64,000 nucleotides of DNA from Methylophilus sp. 13 (lineage in GTDB: Bacteria; Pseudomonadota; Gammaproteobacteria; Burkholderiales; Methylophilaceae). Position numbers and translations under genes: made by a program. How positions within the stretch are numbered: position 1 is the first letter of the stretch; each line of letters starts with the position of its first letter. The notes beneath the pieces are model-generated. The model did not search any database and was not told where the DNA came from. It saw only the letters and a program-made list of their open reading frames with translations. Location: contig NZ_JADKYR010000002.1 of assembly GCF_015354335.1 (NCBI RefSeq), forward strand, positions 124,001 through 188,000. Reading direction: 5' to 3'. Positions 27,965 to 36,563 of this stretch are shown one piece after another.

Positions 27965-29448
27965 TCTTTGTTTTCCGGGCTGGTTGAATTTCCAACGTGC
28001 TCTTTCGCTGATGCGTGAACCGTGGCACCACTGGCTTGATCAGGTTTGACCGTTTCCTGACGCTCTTTGATAGACGCCTCACGATGCGCGACTTTAGCTT
28101 GCTTGTTTTGGGCGACCGAGGCAACACCCCATTCCAGCATTTCATCCTGCACATAGCGTTTCTTCAGTTGCCAGGCAATTTGCGCGCGGGCCAGCTCTAC
28201 CCCCAAATAAAACGCATGCGAAGCATCGTCTTGTACCTGCAGTTCTGGATAAAATACATAGGGATCCGTCGCTTGCTGCAGACCATCCCGATTATAGACA
28301 TGTACACCCGCTTCGCTCACCATGATGCGAAAACTGGGGTCCTTAATTTGCCTGGCCATCTCAGCAATTTCCGCCGCACTGTAAGGAAATGGCTTGCGAT
28401 CATGCAGGCCAAGCAAGCCGGCATCATAGCCACGGGGCAACCGTTTGTCCTGTTTGGCGCGGTACATGACACGGCGGGCAATATCAGCCTCAGCCACAGC
28501 CTCGCAGGCATGCGCGCTGACCGAGGTCGCCAGCACAGCGTTGATATTCAGCTCACTGATCATCCCGAACAGCATGGCGTTAATCCCGGTGGTGTCGGCA
28601 TCTGTCAATTCGGTCAGATTGCCCACGCCCATCATGATCGCGATATCCGGATATTTTTTGCGTAGCTTGTGATAACGTACAATCGATTCGGTGAAACCAA
28701 AATGGATGGGATCCAAAATAGGATCGGCAATAAACGCAAGCTCCCGTTTAAGGCAGTGCTCGATGGCACGTTGCAAGCTGGGCATGCTGCCAGGCTTGGC
28801 TGGAATCAACACGGGGGTAGAAGCGACTTCTTCTGCAATCCAGAGACTGTTTTCATGCAGACTTAAGAGGTAATCGGCACCGGCTTTACCAGCTGCCAGC
28901 AGATCGTCTTCACGCATGGAATCTACACTTACCTGAAAACCTGCTGACTTGAGCGCACGCACGCTCTCTGTCATATGCGCAAATGCTTTTCCCGGCAGGC
29001 AGCCGAGGTCGATGACATCCGCCCCCTGCTGTTTGAAATGCTGCGCTTTGGCGATGATTTGCTCAACCGTCAGATCTGGTGCATCGACGATTTCAGCAAA
29101 AATCAGCACACTATGCTGGCTTAAATCGGGCACTTTTCCTTGCTGACCAAAATATTGTGGCAAATCCTTCAAGTCTTTAGGTCCTCGCTCTACAGGCACA
29201 CCCCACTGCGACTCCAGCAGGCCGAGATCGCCCTGACAGAGACCAGGTAAAATGACTTTATCAATATTCTCGACTTTGGGTAAGCGGCGGGCGATCAGGG
29301 GCGGCGTCATCAATGCCGCAACAGACACCCCTATCTGTTTCACTTCATATTCAAACGGAGACTGTTTACTGTCGGCCTGTATCGCTTGTAATACCTGATG
29401 CAGACTGTGTTCTGCCAGTTTTCCGGTAAGGAACAGCAGTCGATTCAT
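27961..29448 (-). CDS. dihydropteroate-synthase-like protein (DUF6513 / pterin-binding)
   Basis: 495-aa protein found with H4MPT genes. The N-terminal ~115 residues (DUF6513-like) are followed by a pterin-binding TIM-barrel region (about 150-370, with VIDLGCLPGKAF, VDSMREDDL, ADPILDPIHFG and MMGVGNLTELTDAD). A C-terminal domain of about 100 residues (DUF4346-like) and a Lys/Glu/Gln-rich tail complete it. In methanogens homologous proteins are proposed to join the pterin to the arylamine ribofuranosyl unit of methanopterin; that role here is inference. It overlaps the DUF447 gene by 4 bp and lies 4 bp after the flavoprotein gene. Confidence 0.85.
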   Translation of the reverse strand: MNRLLFLTGKLAEHSLHQVLQAIQADSKQSPFEYEVKQIGVSVAALMTPPLIARRLPKVENIDKVILPGLCQGDLGLLESQWGVPVERGPKDLKDLPQYFGQQGKVPDLSQHSVLIFAEIVDAPDLTVEQIIAKAQHFKQQGADVIDLGCLPGKAFAHMTESVRALKSAGFQVSVDSMREDDLLAAGKAGADYLLSLHENSLWIAEEVASTPVLIPAKPGSMPSLQRAIEHCLKRELAFIADPILDPIHFGFTESIVRYHKLRKKYPDIAIMMGVGNLTELTDADTTGINAMLFGMISELNINAVLATSVSAHACEAVAEADIARRVMYRAKQDKRLPRGYDAGLLGLHDRKPFPYSAAEIAEMARQIKDPSFRIMVSEAGVHVYNRDGLQQATDPYVFYPELQVQDDASHAFYLGVELARAQIAWQLKKRYVQDEMLEWGVASVAQNKQAKVAHREASIKERQETVKPDQASGATVHASAKEHVGNSTSPENKE

Positions 29449-29452
29449 GGTG

Positions 29453-30037
29453 TTAGTCGTGAGTGTGCTCTACCTGTACGCCCTGGTGCAAATGCAACTC
29501 ATGCACGGCTGCCAGACGCGCCATAATCGCATGCTGCAAACCAGCCATGTCTTCAACGACTGTGGTGTCCGCAAAGCGTTTTAACTGGGCCACATTATCC
29601 AGGTCGATCTGGCGTGGATAGACTTTGACCACATTGTCTCTGGGTGCTTCCGACTCCAACTCTGGCGCCGTATCACATGCAAACACAATGCTTTGGATCC
29701 GCGTTTTACCTGCTTGCGCGAACAGGTTGGTGACCAGGCTATCCGAAAAGCCATATGCCATTTTGGCGATAGTATTAGACGTCGCAGGTGAAATCACCAG
29801 CGTGTGATATACGCCCTCATAAAAACGCTCGACCGGGACGCTGCTTGCTGTTTTGTCCTGATAGACCTTGTGGCCAGTGGCTTCCAGTGCAGCCTGAAAG
29901 CCATATTGCTGGATAATTTCGGCCGCTGCACGGCTCAGGTAGATATCGACCTCCTGCAAGGTTTGCAGAATGGTCAACGACTCCCGCAGATAATGGCCGG
30001 AACCGGTAATTGCCCATGCCAATCGTTGTGCACGCAT
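29453..30037 (-). CDS. flavoprotein of the DmrB/AfpA family (candidate dihydromethanopterin reductase)
   Basis: 194-aa flavoprotein with a Rossmann-like FMN-binding fold. N-terminal LAWAITGSGHYLRES and the ISPATSNTIAKMAYG segment are typical of archaeoflavoprotein/dihydromethanopterin-reductase (acceptor) relatives. In H4MPT-using bacteria lacking DmrA, a protein of this type could reduce dihydromethanopterin. That is an inference from family and from its place directly before the dihydropteroate-synthase-like gene. A pantothenate-metabolism flavoprotein (Dfp-like) is the alternative reading. It follows purA by 15 bp. Confidence 0.75.
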   Translation of the reverse strand: MRAQRLAWAITGSGHYLRESLTILQTLQEVDIYLSRAAAEIIQQYGFQAALEATGHKVYQDKTASSVPVERFYEGVYHTLVISPATSNTIAKMAYGFSDSLVTNLFAQAGKTRIQSIVFACDTAPELESEAPRDNVVKVYPRQIDLDNVAQLKRFADTTVVEDMAGLQHAIMARLAAVHELHLHQGVQVEHTHD

Positions 30038-30052
30038 GTCAAGTCACCTTAC

Positions 30053-31387
30053 TCAGGCGAAAGGATGTTGCAGCACGATGGTTTCATCCCGCTCCGGGCC
30101 AGTCGAGACAATGGCAATCGGCACGCCACAGACCGCTTCCAGACGCTTGAGGTAATGCTGCGCATTTTTGGGTAATGCATCCCAGGTTTTGACACCGAAG
30201 GTGGTTTCGCTCCAGCCTGGCACGGTTTCATAAATCGGCTCACAACGGGCGACGTCATCCGCACCGACCGGCAGCATATCAACCACTTTGCCATCCAGCT
30301 TGTAACCCGTGCAAATATCCAGTGACTCAATGCCATCCAGCACATCCAGCTTGGTAATACACAAGCCAGTCAAGCCGTTGATTCGCGCAGAGCGACGCAA
30401 GGCGGCAGCATCAAACCAGCCACAGCGGCGTTTACGTTTGGTCACGGTCCCGATTTCCTGTCCCTTGTGAGACATCTGGTAACCTGGTGCGCCTTCTGTT
30501 TCAATATCCAGCTCGCTTGGGAAGGGGCCGCCACCCACACGCGTCGTGTAGGCTTTGGTAATACCAAGCACATAGTGCAGCATGTTGGCACCAACACCGG
30601 TCCCTGCTGAGGCTTGGCCAGCGATACAGTTGCTGGAAGTCACATAGGGGTAAGTGCCATGATCCACATCCAGCAAGGTGCCTTGTGCGCCTTCAAACAA
30701 CAAGTGTTCGCCACGGGCATTGGCTTCATATAACGCCGCAGAAATATCAGCCACCATCGGCTTCAACGCCACAGCGTGCTGCATGCTAGCATCGTATTGC
30801 TGCTGGAAATCTACCGCAGCAGCCCCCAGATAATTGGTCAATACAAAATTGTGATAATCCATGACTTCGCGCAGCTTTTCGGCGAAGCGCTCAGGGTGGA
30901 ACAAATCATAGACACGCAGGGCGCGGCGTGCGACCTTGTCTTCATAGGCAGGGCCAATGCCCTTGCCTGTAGTACCAATTTTTTTCTCGGCGCTGCGCTT
31001 GGCTTCACGTGCCAAATCAACCGCAACGTGATGAGACAAAATCAATGGACAGCCAGGACTGACTTTGAGACGGTTTTTAACATCCAGCCCGCCTTGTTCC
31101 AGCGTGGAAATCTCATGCAGCAAATGGGTGGTATCCAGCACCACGCCATTGCCGATATAGCAATTGACGCCATCGCGCACAATACCAGAAGGCACCAGGT
31201 TTAACTTGTAGACTTTTTGCGCATCCCCTTGGCCGACGACCAGGGTGTGACCCGCATTGTGACCACCCTGAAAACGCACCACGCCTTGCGCATGGTCGGT
31301 CAGCCAGTCAACAATTTTACCTTTACCTTCGTCGCCCCATTGGGTGCCAATCACAACGACGTTCTTTGCTTGCTTAAATTGTGTCAT
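30053..31387 (-). CDS. purA: adenylosuccinate synthetase
   Basis: GTP-dependent enzyme joining IMP and aspartate in AMP synthesis. The 444-aa protein has the N-terminal [18 protein letters not shown] with the catalytic Asp and P-loop, GGHNAGHT (catalytic His), [14 protein letters not shown], and TRVGGGPFP near the C-terminal third. The start is ATG at 31387 (a TTG two codons upstream is possible). It lies 43 bp downstream of hisZ and 15 bp upstream of the C1-carrier flavoprotein gene. The whole run hisZ-purA-cofactor genes could be one transcript. Confidence 0.97.
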   Translation of the reverse strand: MTQFKQAKNVVVIGTQWGDEGKGKIVDWLTDHAQGVVRFQGGHNAGHTLVVGQGDAQKVYKLNLVPSGIVRDGVNCYIGNGVVLDTTHLLHEISTLEQGGLDVKNRLKVSPGCPLILSHHVAVDLAREAKRSAEKKIGTTGKGIGPAYEDKVARRALRVYDLFHPERFAEKLREVMDYHNFVLTNYLGAAAVDFQQQYDASMQHAVALKPMVADISAALYEANARGEHLLFEGAQGTLLDVDHGTYPYVTSSNCIAGQASAGTGVGANMLHYVLGITKAYTTRVGGGPFPSELDIETEGAPGYQMSHKGQEIGTVTKRKRRCGWFDAAALRRSARINGLTGLCITKLDVLDGIESLDICTGYKLDGKVVDMLPVGADDVARCEPIYETVPGWSETTFGVKTWDALPKNAQHYLKRLEAVCGVPIAIVSTGPERDETIVLQHPFA

Positions 31388-31430
31388 GTTCAATCAATAT
31401 CTTGTCTATACAAATTAAAGAGGCGGCGTA

Positions 31431-32585
31431 TTACACAGCCACCACTTGCCAGCGACCATCCACCTTTTGCAGCAGACGGTCACAGGCCAATTCAGAATAA
31501 TCCACCTGCGCATCAGGCAAGGCTTCAACCACCACCTGACCTTGCGCGCGTAAGGTCTCTATCAGGGCTACCAAGTCAGCATCCTGCGTTGCAGGCGCCA
31601 AAATCCCTTTGTCCATGGTCGCAGGGCCCAAGGCGAGTAAAGCACCACGCAGATCCAGGCTAAAGCCTGTCGCCGGACGTGCCCGGCCAAAGGCAGCCCC
31701 CACCTCATCATAGCGGCCACCCAGCGCAATGGGGCCAGCATAGCCTTTGGCATAGGCAGCGAAGACGATGCCGCTATGGTAGTGATATCCACGCAACTCA
31801 CTTAAATCAATGGTCACCGTCACATTACGATCACCCAGCGCTTTCGCGACTGCCTCCAACTCAAGCAAAGCCTGTTCAATCTCTTCTGAGTCAGGCAATA
31901 CTTCACGCGCCTGATCCAACACCTCAATGCCACCATTGAGTTGGGCCAGGGCAATAAAAGCTTGCCTGGATTTTTCGGGCAAATTCACCACCAGTTGCTC
32001 TACCAATGAAATGTCTTTGGCTTGCAAAGCCGCTTGCAGGGCTTGTTCTTGCGGCAGGCCTAATTGCGCGGTATGCGACAGGCTGGCGAAAATCGCTGCA
32101 TGACTCAGGTCCACAAACAAGGTTTGCATGCCTAACAACTGCAAGGCTTTGACCATCAGCCGCTGCACTTCAATATCGCTGGCAATACCGGCATGACCAT
32201 ACAATTCTGCCCCGAGTTGCAAAGGCTCACGGGTGCGCGCCAGGCCATCCGGCTTGGTTCTCAAAACGGTCCCGGCATAACACAAGCGCGAGACACCGGC
32301 ATGATTGAGCATATGCGCATCAATGCGCGCAGCCTGTGGCGTCGTATCAGCACGCAAGCCCATCAAGCGCCCGGTCAGTTGATCCACCACTTTAAAGGTG
32401 GCGATATCCAGATCGTGACCGGTCCCGGTGAGCAGGGATTCAACATATTCCATCATGGGCGGCATCACATACTGGTAGCCATGGACACGGAACAAATCCA
32501 GCAGTTGCCGACGGTAGGACTCAAGCCGTGCTGCTTCAGCAGGCAGCACATCTTCAATATATTCAGGGAGTAACCAATTATGCAT
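31431..32585 (-). CDS. hisZ: ATP phosphoribosyltransferase regulatory subunit HisZ
   Basis: HisRS-like paralogue, about 384 aa, that pairs with short-form HisG to make the first enzyme of histidine synthesis. The class II synthetase core begins WLLPEYIEDVLP, with LDLFRVHGYQYVMPPMMEY (motif 1 region) and RADTTPQAARIDAH (motif 2 region). It lacks a C-terminal anticodon-binding domain, so it is not HisS. The start is ATG 32585. The -10 TATAAT lies exactly 6 bp upstream with no Shine-Dalgarno separate from it, suggesting a leaderless transcript. It separates purA from the hfq-hfl operon, unlike E. coli. Confidence 0.93.
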   Translation of the reverse strand: MHNWLLPEYIEDVLPAEAARLESYRRQLLDLFRVHGYQYVMPPMMEYVESLLTGTGHDLDIATFKVVDQLTGRLMGLRADTTPQAARIDAHMLNHAGVSRLCYAGTVLRTKPDGLARTREPLQLGAELYGHAGIASDIEVQRLMVKALQLLGMQTLFVDLSHAAIFASLSHTAQLGLPQEQALQAALQAKDISLVEQLVVNLPEKSRQAFIALAQLNGGIEVLDQAREVLPDSEEIEQALLELEAVAKALGDRNVTVTIDLSELRGYHYHSGIVFAAYAKGYAGPIALGGRYDEVGAAFGRARPATGFSLDLRGALLALGPATMDKGILAPATQDADLVALIETLRAQGQVVVEALPDAQVDYSELACDRLLQKVDGRWQVVAV

Positions 32586-32591
32586 CCCGCC

Positions 32592-32597
32592 ATTATA
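32592..32597 (-). promoter_or_regulatory. consensus -10 element placing the start site at the hisZ ATG
   Basis: TATAAT on the minus strand, then GGCGGG, then ATG. This is the same 6-bp geometry as at mtaD. No convincing -35 hexamer is seen at 16-18 bp. Confidence 0.55.
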
Positions 32598-32678
32598 CCT
32601 GCAAACCCCTGCCGAAAGCACGGCTTTAGCAACCTGCCAGCAAGTCGCGTCAGCCTTGCACTCCGTTAAAATCCAAAC

Positions 32679-32708
32679 AAAAAAGCACACCCAAGGTGTG
32701 CTTTTTTT
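32679..32708. terminator. intrinsic terminator between hisZ promoter region and DUF2065 gene
   Basis: AAAAAAGCACACC / GGTGTGCTTTTTTT with a 3-nt loop. It lies 38 bp beyond the DUF2065 stop and upstream of hisZ, so it ends the hfq-hflX-hflK-hflC-DUF2065 transcript before hisZ. Confidence 0.88.
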
Positions 32709-32746
32709 AAAACGCTTAACCATATCAGCTTGGTGGCATTCACCCG

Positions 32747-32929
32747 TTAACGATTTAACCAGAGAATGAACAAACCAAACAGCATGGAAATAAAGCCAAT
32801 GAAACGGATTTGACCATCCCGCAGTTGTAGCATTCGCTCAAAAGTATTGCGCCAGGCTTTGGTTAATAACAGCGGCATCAAGCCTTCAATCAGCAACACG
32901 CCGCCCAGCACACTCCACCACCAGTTCAT
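32747..32929 (-). CDS. DUF2065 family membrane protein (YjeT-like)
   Basis: 60-aa inner-membrane protein with two hydrophobic segments (SVLGGVLLIEGLMPLLL and FIGFISMLFGLFILWL) separated by a basic loop. It is a member of DUF2065, which in E. coli (yjeT) sits directly after hflC and before purA. The ATG at 32929 lies 10 bp after the hflC stop. The function is unknown; its constant position suggests a link to the HflKC membrane complex. Confidence 0.88.
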   Translation of the reverse strand: MNWWWSVLGGVLLIEGLMPLLLTKAWRNTFERMLQLRDGQIRFIGFISMLFGLFILWLNR

Positions 32930-32939
32930 GGCGCAAGTA

Positions 32940-33812
32940 TTACTTTTTACCGCTGCTACGCATGTATTTAAAGAAGTCTGAACTTTGGTCAATCACCATC
33001 ACGTCAGACTTGCTCTTGAAGCTGTTTTTGTAAGCTTCCTGGCTGCGGTAGAAGGCATAAAACTCAGGATTTTTACCAAACGCCTGAGCATAGACTTCTG
33101 AGGCCTTGGCATCGCCCTCGCCTTTGATTTTCTGCGCATCGCGATAGGCTTCAGCAATAATCACTTCACGCTGCTTGTCAGCATCGGCACGAATTTTTTC
33201 TGCCGCTGCTGCACCTTGTGAGCGCAACTCATTGGCCACCGATTTACGCTCGGCCTCCATGCGTTGATACACGGATTCGCTGACTTCTTTCGGCAGATCT
33301 ACACGACGCAAGCGCACGTCCATAATCTGGATGCCCATTTGGCGGCTTTCCTTGTCTGCGCGTTGACGCAGGATTTCCATGATCTGCGAACGCTCGCCAG
33401 AGACGACATCGTGGATTGTGTGTTTACCAAATTCGGCACGCAAGCCGTCATTGACCATCTGCGACAAACGACGCTCGGCCTGCACTTCATCGCCACGCAC
33501 AGAAACGTAGTATTTGGCCGGGTCGATAATGCGCCATTTCACAAACGAATCCACCAGTACGTTTTTCTTTTCACTGGTGATAAACCGGTCTGGTTCTTCC
33601 CAGTTCAGCGTCAGAATCCGCTTGTCGTAATAGCGGATGTTCTCCACCATAGGCATCTTGAAATAAAGACCAGGGTCTTTTTTCACCGAGACAATTTCGC
33701 CCAGACGGAAGACCAGCGCATATTCACGCTGATCGACCGTATATGCTGATGATGTCACCAAGACCAGCAAGACAAACACCCCAATTAACAAACTTCCAAT
33801 ATTTCTCATCAT
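32940..33812 (-). CDS. hflC: membrane protease modulator HflC
   Basis: 290-aa SPFH/band 7 protein with one N-terminal membrane segment (LLIGVFVLLVLVTSSAY). It partners HflK in the periplasm-facing complex that surrounds FtsH. The SPFH core (about 25-190) includes VDQREYALVFRLG and is followed by a coiled-coil segment rich in Ala/Glu/Arg. It is 21 bp downstream of hflK in the conserved hfq operon. Confidence 0.96.
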   Translation of the reverse strand: MMRNIGSLLIGVFVLLVLVTSSAYTVDQREYALVFRLGEIVSVKKDPGLYFKMPMVENIRYYDKRILTLNWEEPDRFITSEKKNVLVDSFVKWRIIDPAKYYVSVRGDEVQAERRLSQMVNDGLRAEFGKHTIHDVVSGERSQIMEILRQRADKESRQMGIQIMDVRLRRVDLPKEVSESVYQRMEAERKSVANELRSQGAAAAEKIRADADKQREVIIAEAYRDAQKIKGEGDAKASEVYAQAFGKNPEFYAFYRSQEAYKNSFKSKSDVMVIDQSSDFFKYMRSSGKK

Positions 33813-33833
33813 GTATTTTCCTTGAGGGGCAGA

Positions 33834-35027
33834 CTAGCGATATTCGCGATCACGACTACGCATGGCATCCCTGGAGCGGTCTAGCACACTCGCGTCAGCC
33901 GGTGGCTCGATGGCTGGCTTATCCGCCGGGACGGCAGACCCAGCTGCGGCATTACTGCCTGCACCACTCATGCTCATGAGTTTATCCAGTGGCAAATACA
34001 GCATGCTGTTGCCATTTTTCTGATCAACCAGCACTTTGCTGGTATTGGCCAAAATATGTTCCTGCGTATCGAGATACAAACGCTGGCGGGTTACTTCTGG
34101 TGCCTTGTTGTACTGCGCCAGAATCTGCTCGAAACGGTCTGCATTACCCTTGGCTTCGTTCTCCACCCGCAGCTTGTAACCCGCGGCCTCTTCGGCCAAC
34201 CGCGACGCTGTACCACGTGCTTTAGGGATCACATCATTGGCATAGGCCTGACCTTCATTTTTCTGGCGTTCCAAATCTTGCTTGGCCTTGACTGCATCAT
34301 CAAATGCCGCCTGTACCTGTTCTGGGGGCTGTGCATTCTGCATGGTGACGTTAACAATATTGACGCCGGATTGATATCTGTCCAGCATGTCCTGCATGAG
34401 TTTTTTCGCTTTGGCAGCCACATCATCCCGGCCTTCATACAGCACGAAGTCCATCTTGCTCTTGCCTACCACTTCGCGGATGGCTGTTTCTGCCACACCA
34501 CGCACGCTTTCTTCGGTGGAGCGGTTGCTAAACTGATAATCTTCCACCGACTTCAGGTTGTATTGCACAGCCACCTGCAAATCAATAATGTTTTCGTCAT
34601 CGGTCAACATTAAAGACTCTTTCAGCTCTTTGCTACGGCCAGATTCGCCCTCATAAGAACGGTAGCCCATTTCAATGGTACGCACCTGCTCGAGGTTCAC
34701 GTTTTCCACGGTCTCAATCGGAAATGGCAAATGCCAGCGCGGGCCAGGCATGGTGGTTTCCACATGTTTGCCAAAACGTAACACTACACCGCGAGAGCCC
34801 TGGTCAACAATATAAAAGCCAGAGCCCAGCCAGATCAGCGCCACCAACCCTAAAATCGGAGCCACTGGCAAGGATTGTGGCGCAGGTGCTGATCCACGCG
34901 GACCACCCTGCCCGCCTTTATTGTTGCCAAATAACCGGTTCAGCTTTTGATTCAAATCCTTGAACACCTCGTCCAGATCGGGCGGGCCTTCATTGTTTTT
35001 ATTCCAAAAGCCTGGAAATTTTTTCAT
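33834..35027 (-). CDS. hflK: membrane protease modulator HflK
   Basis: 397-aa SPFH protein. The N-terminal cytoplasmic stretch (Gly-rich, about 1-50) precedes one membrane segment (LPVAPILGLVALIWLGSGFY, about 52-71). SPFH (about 75-260) and coiled coil follow, with a Pro/Ala-rich C-terminal tail ending in Arg/Asp-rich residues. It forms a hetero-oligomer with HflC controlling FtsH. It follows hflX by 27 bp. Confidence 0.96.
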   Translation of the reverse strand: MKKFPGFWNKNNEGPPDLDEVFKDLNQKLNRLFGNNKGGQGGPRGSAPAPQSLPVAPILGLVALIWLGSGFYIVDQGSRGVVLRFGKHVETTMPGPRWHLPFPIETVENVNLEQVRTIEMGYRSYEGESGRSKELKESLMLTDDENIIDLQVAVQYNLKSVEDYQFSNRSTEESVRGVAETAIREVVGKSKMDFVLYEGRDDVAAKAKKLMQDMLDRYQSGVNIVNVTMQNAQPPEQVQAAFDDAVKAKQDLERQKNEGQAYANDVIPKARGTASRLAEEAAGYKLRVENEAKGNADRFEQILAQYNKAPEVTRQRLYLDTQEHILANTSKVLVDQKNGNSMLYLPLDKLMSMSGAGSNAAAGSAVPADKPAIEPPADASVLDRSRDAMRSRDREYR

Positions 35028-35054
35028 GCGTGTACTCCGTATGTTTTGATCTTT

Positions 35055-36182
35055 TTAAACGTAAGCACTTTCTTCGGTGCTGAGTTTTTTCAGGTATTGC
35101 TGATGCTCTAACAGCGCCTGGCGTAAATCCTCTATGCCTATGCCATCTCTGGCTGACACACGAACAGTTCGGATATTACCATACTCGTCGCGGTCGACTC
35201 CGGGCGGCATGCCCATGCGGTCAATCTGGTTAAGCACCAGAATCTGTGGGACCCTGGCAGCACCAATCTCGTTCAATACGATATTGACTTGTTCGATTTG
35301 TGCATCGCGGTTCGGGCTGGCCACATCAACCACATGCAGTAATAAATCGGCCTGCGCGGCCTCTTCAAGCGTAGCACCAAAGGCTTCAATCAAAGTCGTA
35401 GGCAAATGCTTGATAAAGCCGACCGTATCTGACAACACCACCGGATAACCTTCCGGCAGGTGCATTTTACGAGAGGTGGTATCCAGTGTGGCAAACAGCT
35501 GGTCCGCCGCATAGACACCCGAGTGTGTCAGGCGATTAAACAAGGTAGATTTACCCGCGTTGGTATAGCCGACCAGAGAAACGGTCATCAGGTTGGAGCG
35601 TTTGCGCGCACGGCGTTGCATGCCACGTTGCTGCTTGAGTTTATCCAGTTTTTCACGCAACTGCTTGACGCGCACACGCAGCATGCGTCTGTCCAGCTCG
35701 AGCTGGGTTTCACCAGGGCCACCCCGCACGCCAATCCCGCCTTTTTGTCGTTCAAGGTGGGTCCAGCCACGCACCAACCGCGTAGACAAATGCTCCAGTT
35801 GGGCAAGCTCGACTTGCAGCTTACCTTCGTGCGATTGCGCACGTTGGGCAAAGATATCCAGAATCAGGCCAGTGCGGTCTACCACACGTGCTTCAAGCAA
35901 CTTTTCAAGGTTGCGCTGTTGCGAAGGGCTCAAGTCGTGATTGAAAGCCGCGACTTTGCTGTCATAGGCGGCCATCAAGGCCTTTAGCTCATCTGCCTTG
36001 CCAGAACCGATAAAGTATTTGGGATCAGGCGCATGACGCTTGCCCTCCAGCGTCGCTGAGATATTGAGGCCAGCAGTCCCGGCCAGGTGGCGGAGTTCTT
36101 GCAAACTTTCTGCGTAGTCAGCATCACCAAAGTTGACGCTGACCAGAACGACGGCATCTCCGCCGCTTGGTCTATCAAACAT
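35055..36182 (-). CDS. hflX: ribosome-associated GTPase HflX
   Basis: 375-aa GTPase that splits stalled 70S ribosomes after stress. The N-terminal HflX domain includes HDLSPSQQRNLEK and the GGIGVRGGPGETQLE segment. The G domain has G1 GYTNAGKST, G3 DTVGFIKHLP and G4 NQIDRM. It starts 3 bp after hfq, indicating translational coupling, in the standard hfq-hflX-hflK-hflC order. Confidence 0.97.
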   Translation of the reverse strand: MFDRPSGGDAVVLVSVNFGDADYAESLQELRHLAGTAGLNISATLEGKRHAPDPKYFIGSGKADELKALMAAYDSKVAAFNHDLSPSQQRNLEKLLEARVVDRTGLILDIFAQRAQSHEGKLQVELAQLEHLSTRLVRGWTHLERQKGGIGVRGGPGETQLELDRRMLRVRVKQLREKLDKLKQQRGMQRRARKRSNLMTVSLVGYTNAGKSTLFNRLTHSGVYAADQLFATLDTTSRKMHLPEGYPVVLSDTVGFIKHLPTTLIEAFGATLEEAAQADLLLHVVDVASPNRDAQIEQVNIVLNEIGAARVPQILVLNQIDRMGMPPGVDRDEYGNIRTVRVSARDGIGIEDLRQALLEHQQYLKKLSTEESAYV

Positions 36183-36185
36183 GCA

Positions 36186-36428
36186 TTAAGATTCTTGTGC
36201 GGCGTCGTGCGATCCGAGGCTGACTGGACGTGCAGGAACGATGGTGGAAATGGCGTGCTTGTACACCATTTGTGTCACGGTGTTTTTTAACAAAATGACA
36301 TATTGATCAAAAGAATCGACCTGCCCTTGCAATTTAATGCCGTTTACCAGGTAAATGGACACTTGAACGTGCTCTTTTCTGAGTGCATTCAAAAACGGAT
36401 CTTGCAGCATTTGGCCTTTATTATTCAT
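36186..36428 (-). CDS. hfq: RNA chaperone Hfq
   Basis: 80-aa Sm-like protein that forms a hexamer and matches small RNAs to mRNAs. The Sm1 region has [22 protein letters not shown] and [16 protein letters not shown]; Sm2 has the diagnostic YKHA. The C-terminal tail is short (about 12 residues), as in many betaproteobacteria. AAGGAGC precedes the ATG. A 13-bp palindrome CATAGTGACTATG (36490-36502) lies 62 bp upstream and may be a regulatory site. Confidence 0.97.
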   Translation of the reverse strand: MNNKGQMLQDPFLNALRKEHVQVSIYLVNGIKLQGQVDSFDQYVILLKNTVTQMVYKHAISTIVPARPVSLGSHDAAQES

Positions 36429-36531
36429 GGAATTGCTCCTTGTTTGTTTTAATCGTATTGGAGTTTTATTATCTTGAACACCAATCCCTCATAGTGACTA
36501 TGATTGTACTAATTTGTTCCTTTTTCAATCC

Positions 36532-36563
36532 CCGCGCTTTACTTTTTTGGAAATAAAGCGCGG
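36532..36563. repeat. 10-bp inverted repeat spanning the gltX stop codon
   Basis: CCGCGCTTTA (36532-36541) and its complement TAAAGCGCGG (36554-36563) flank a 12-nt loop. The stem covers the last codons and stop of gltX. No T tract follows on the minus strand, so it is not a classical terminator, but it would fold in the mRNA 3' end and could protect it from exonucleases. Confidence 0.5.
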
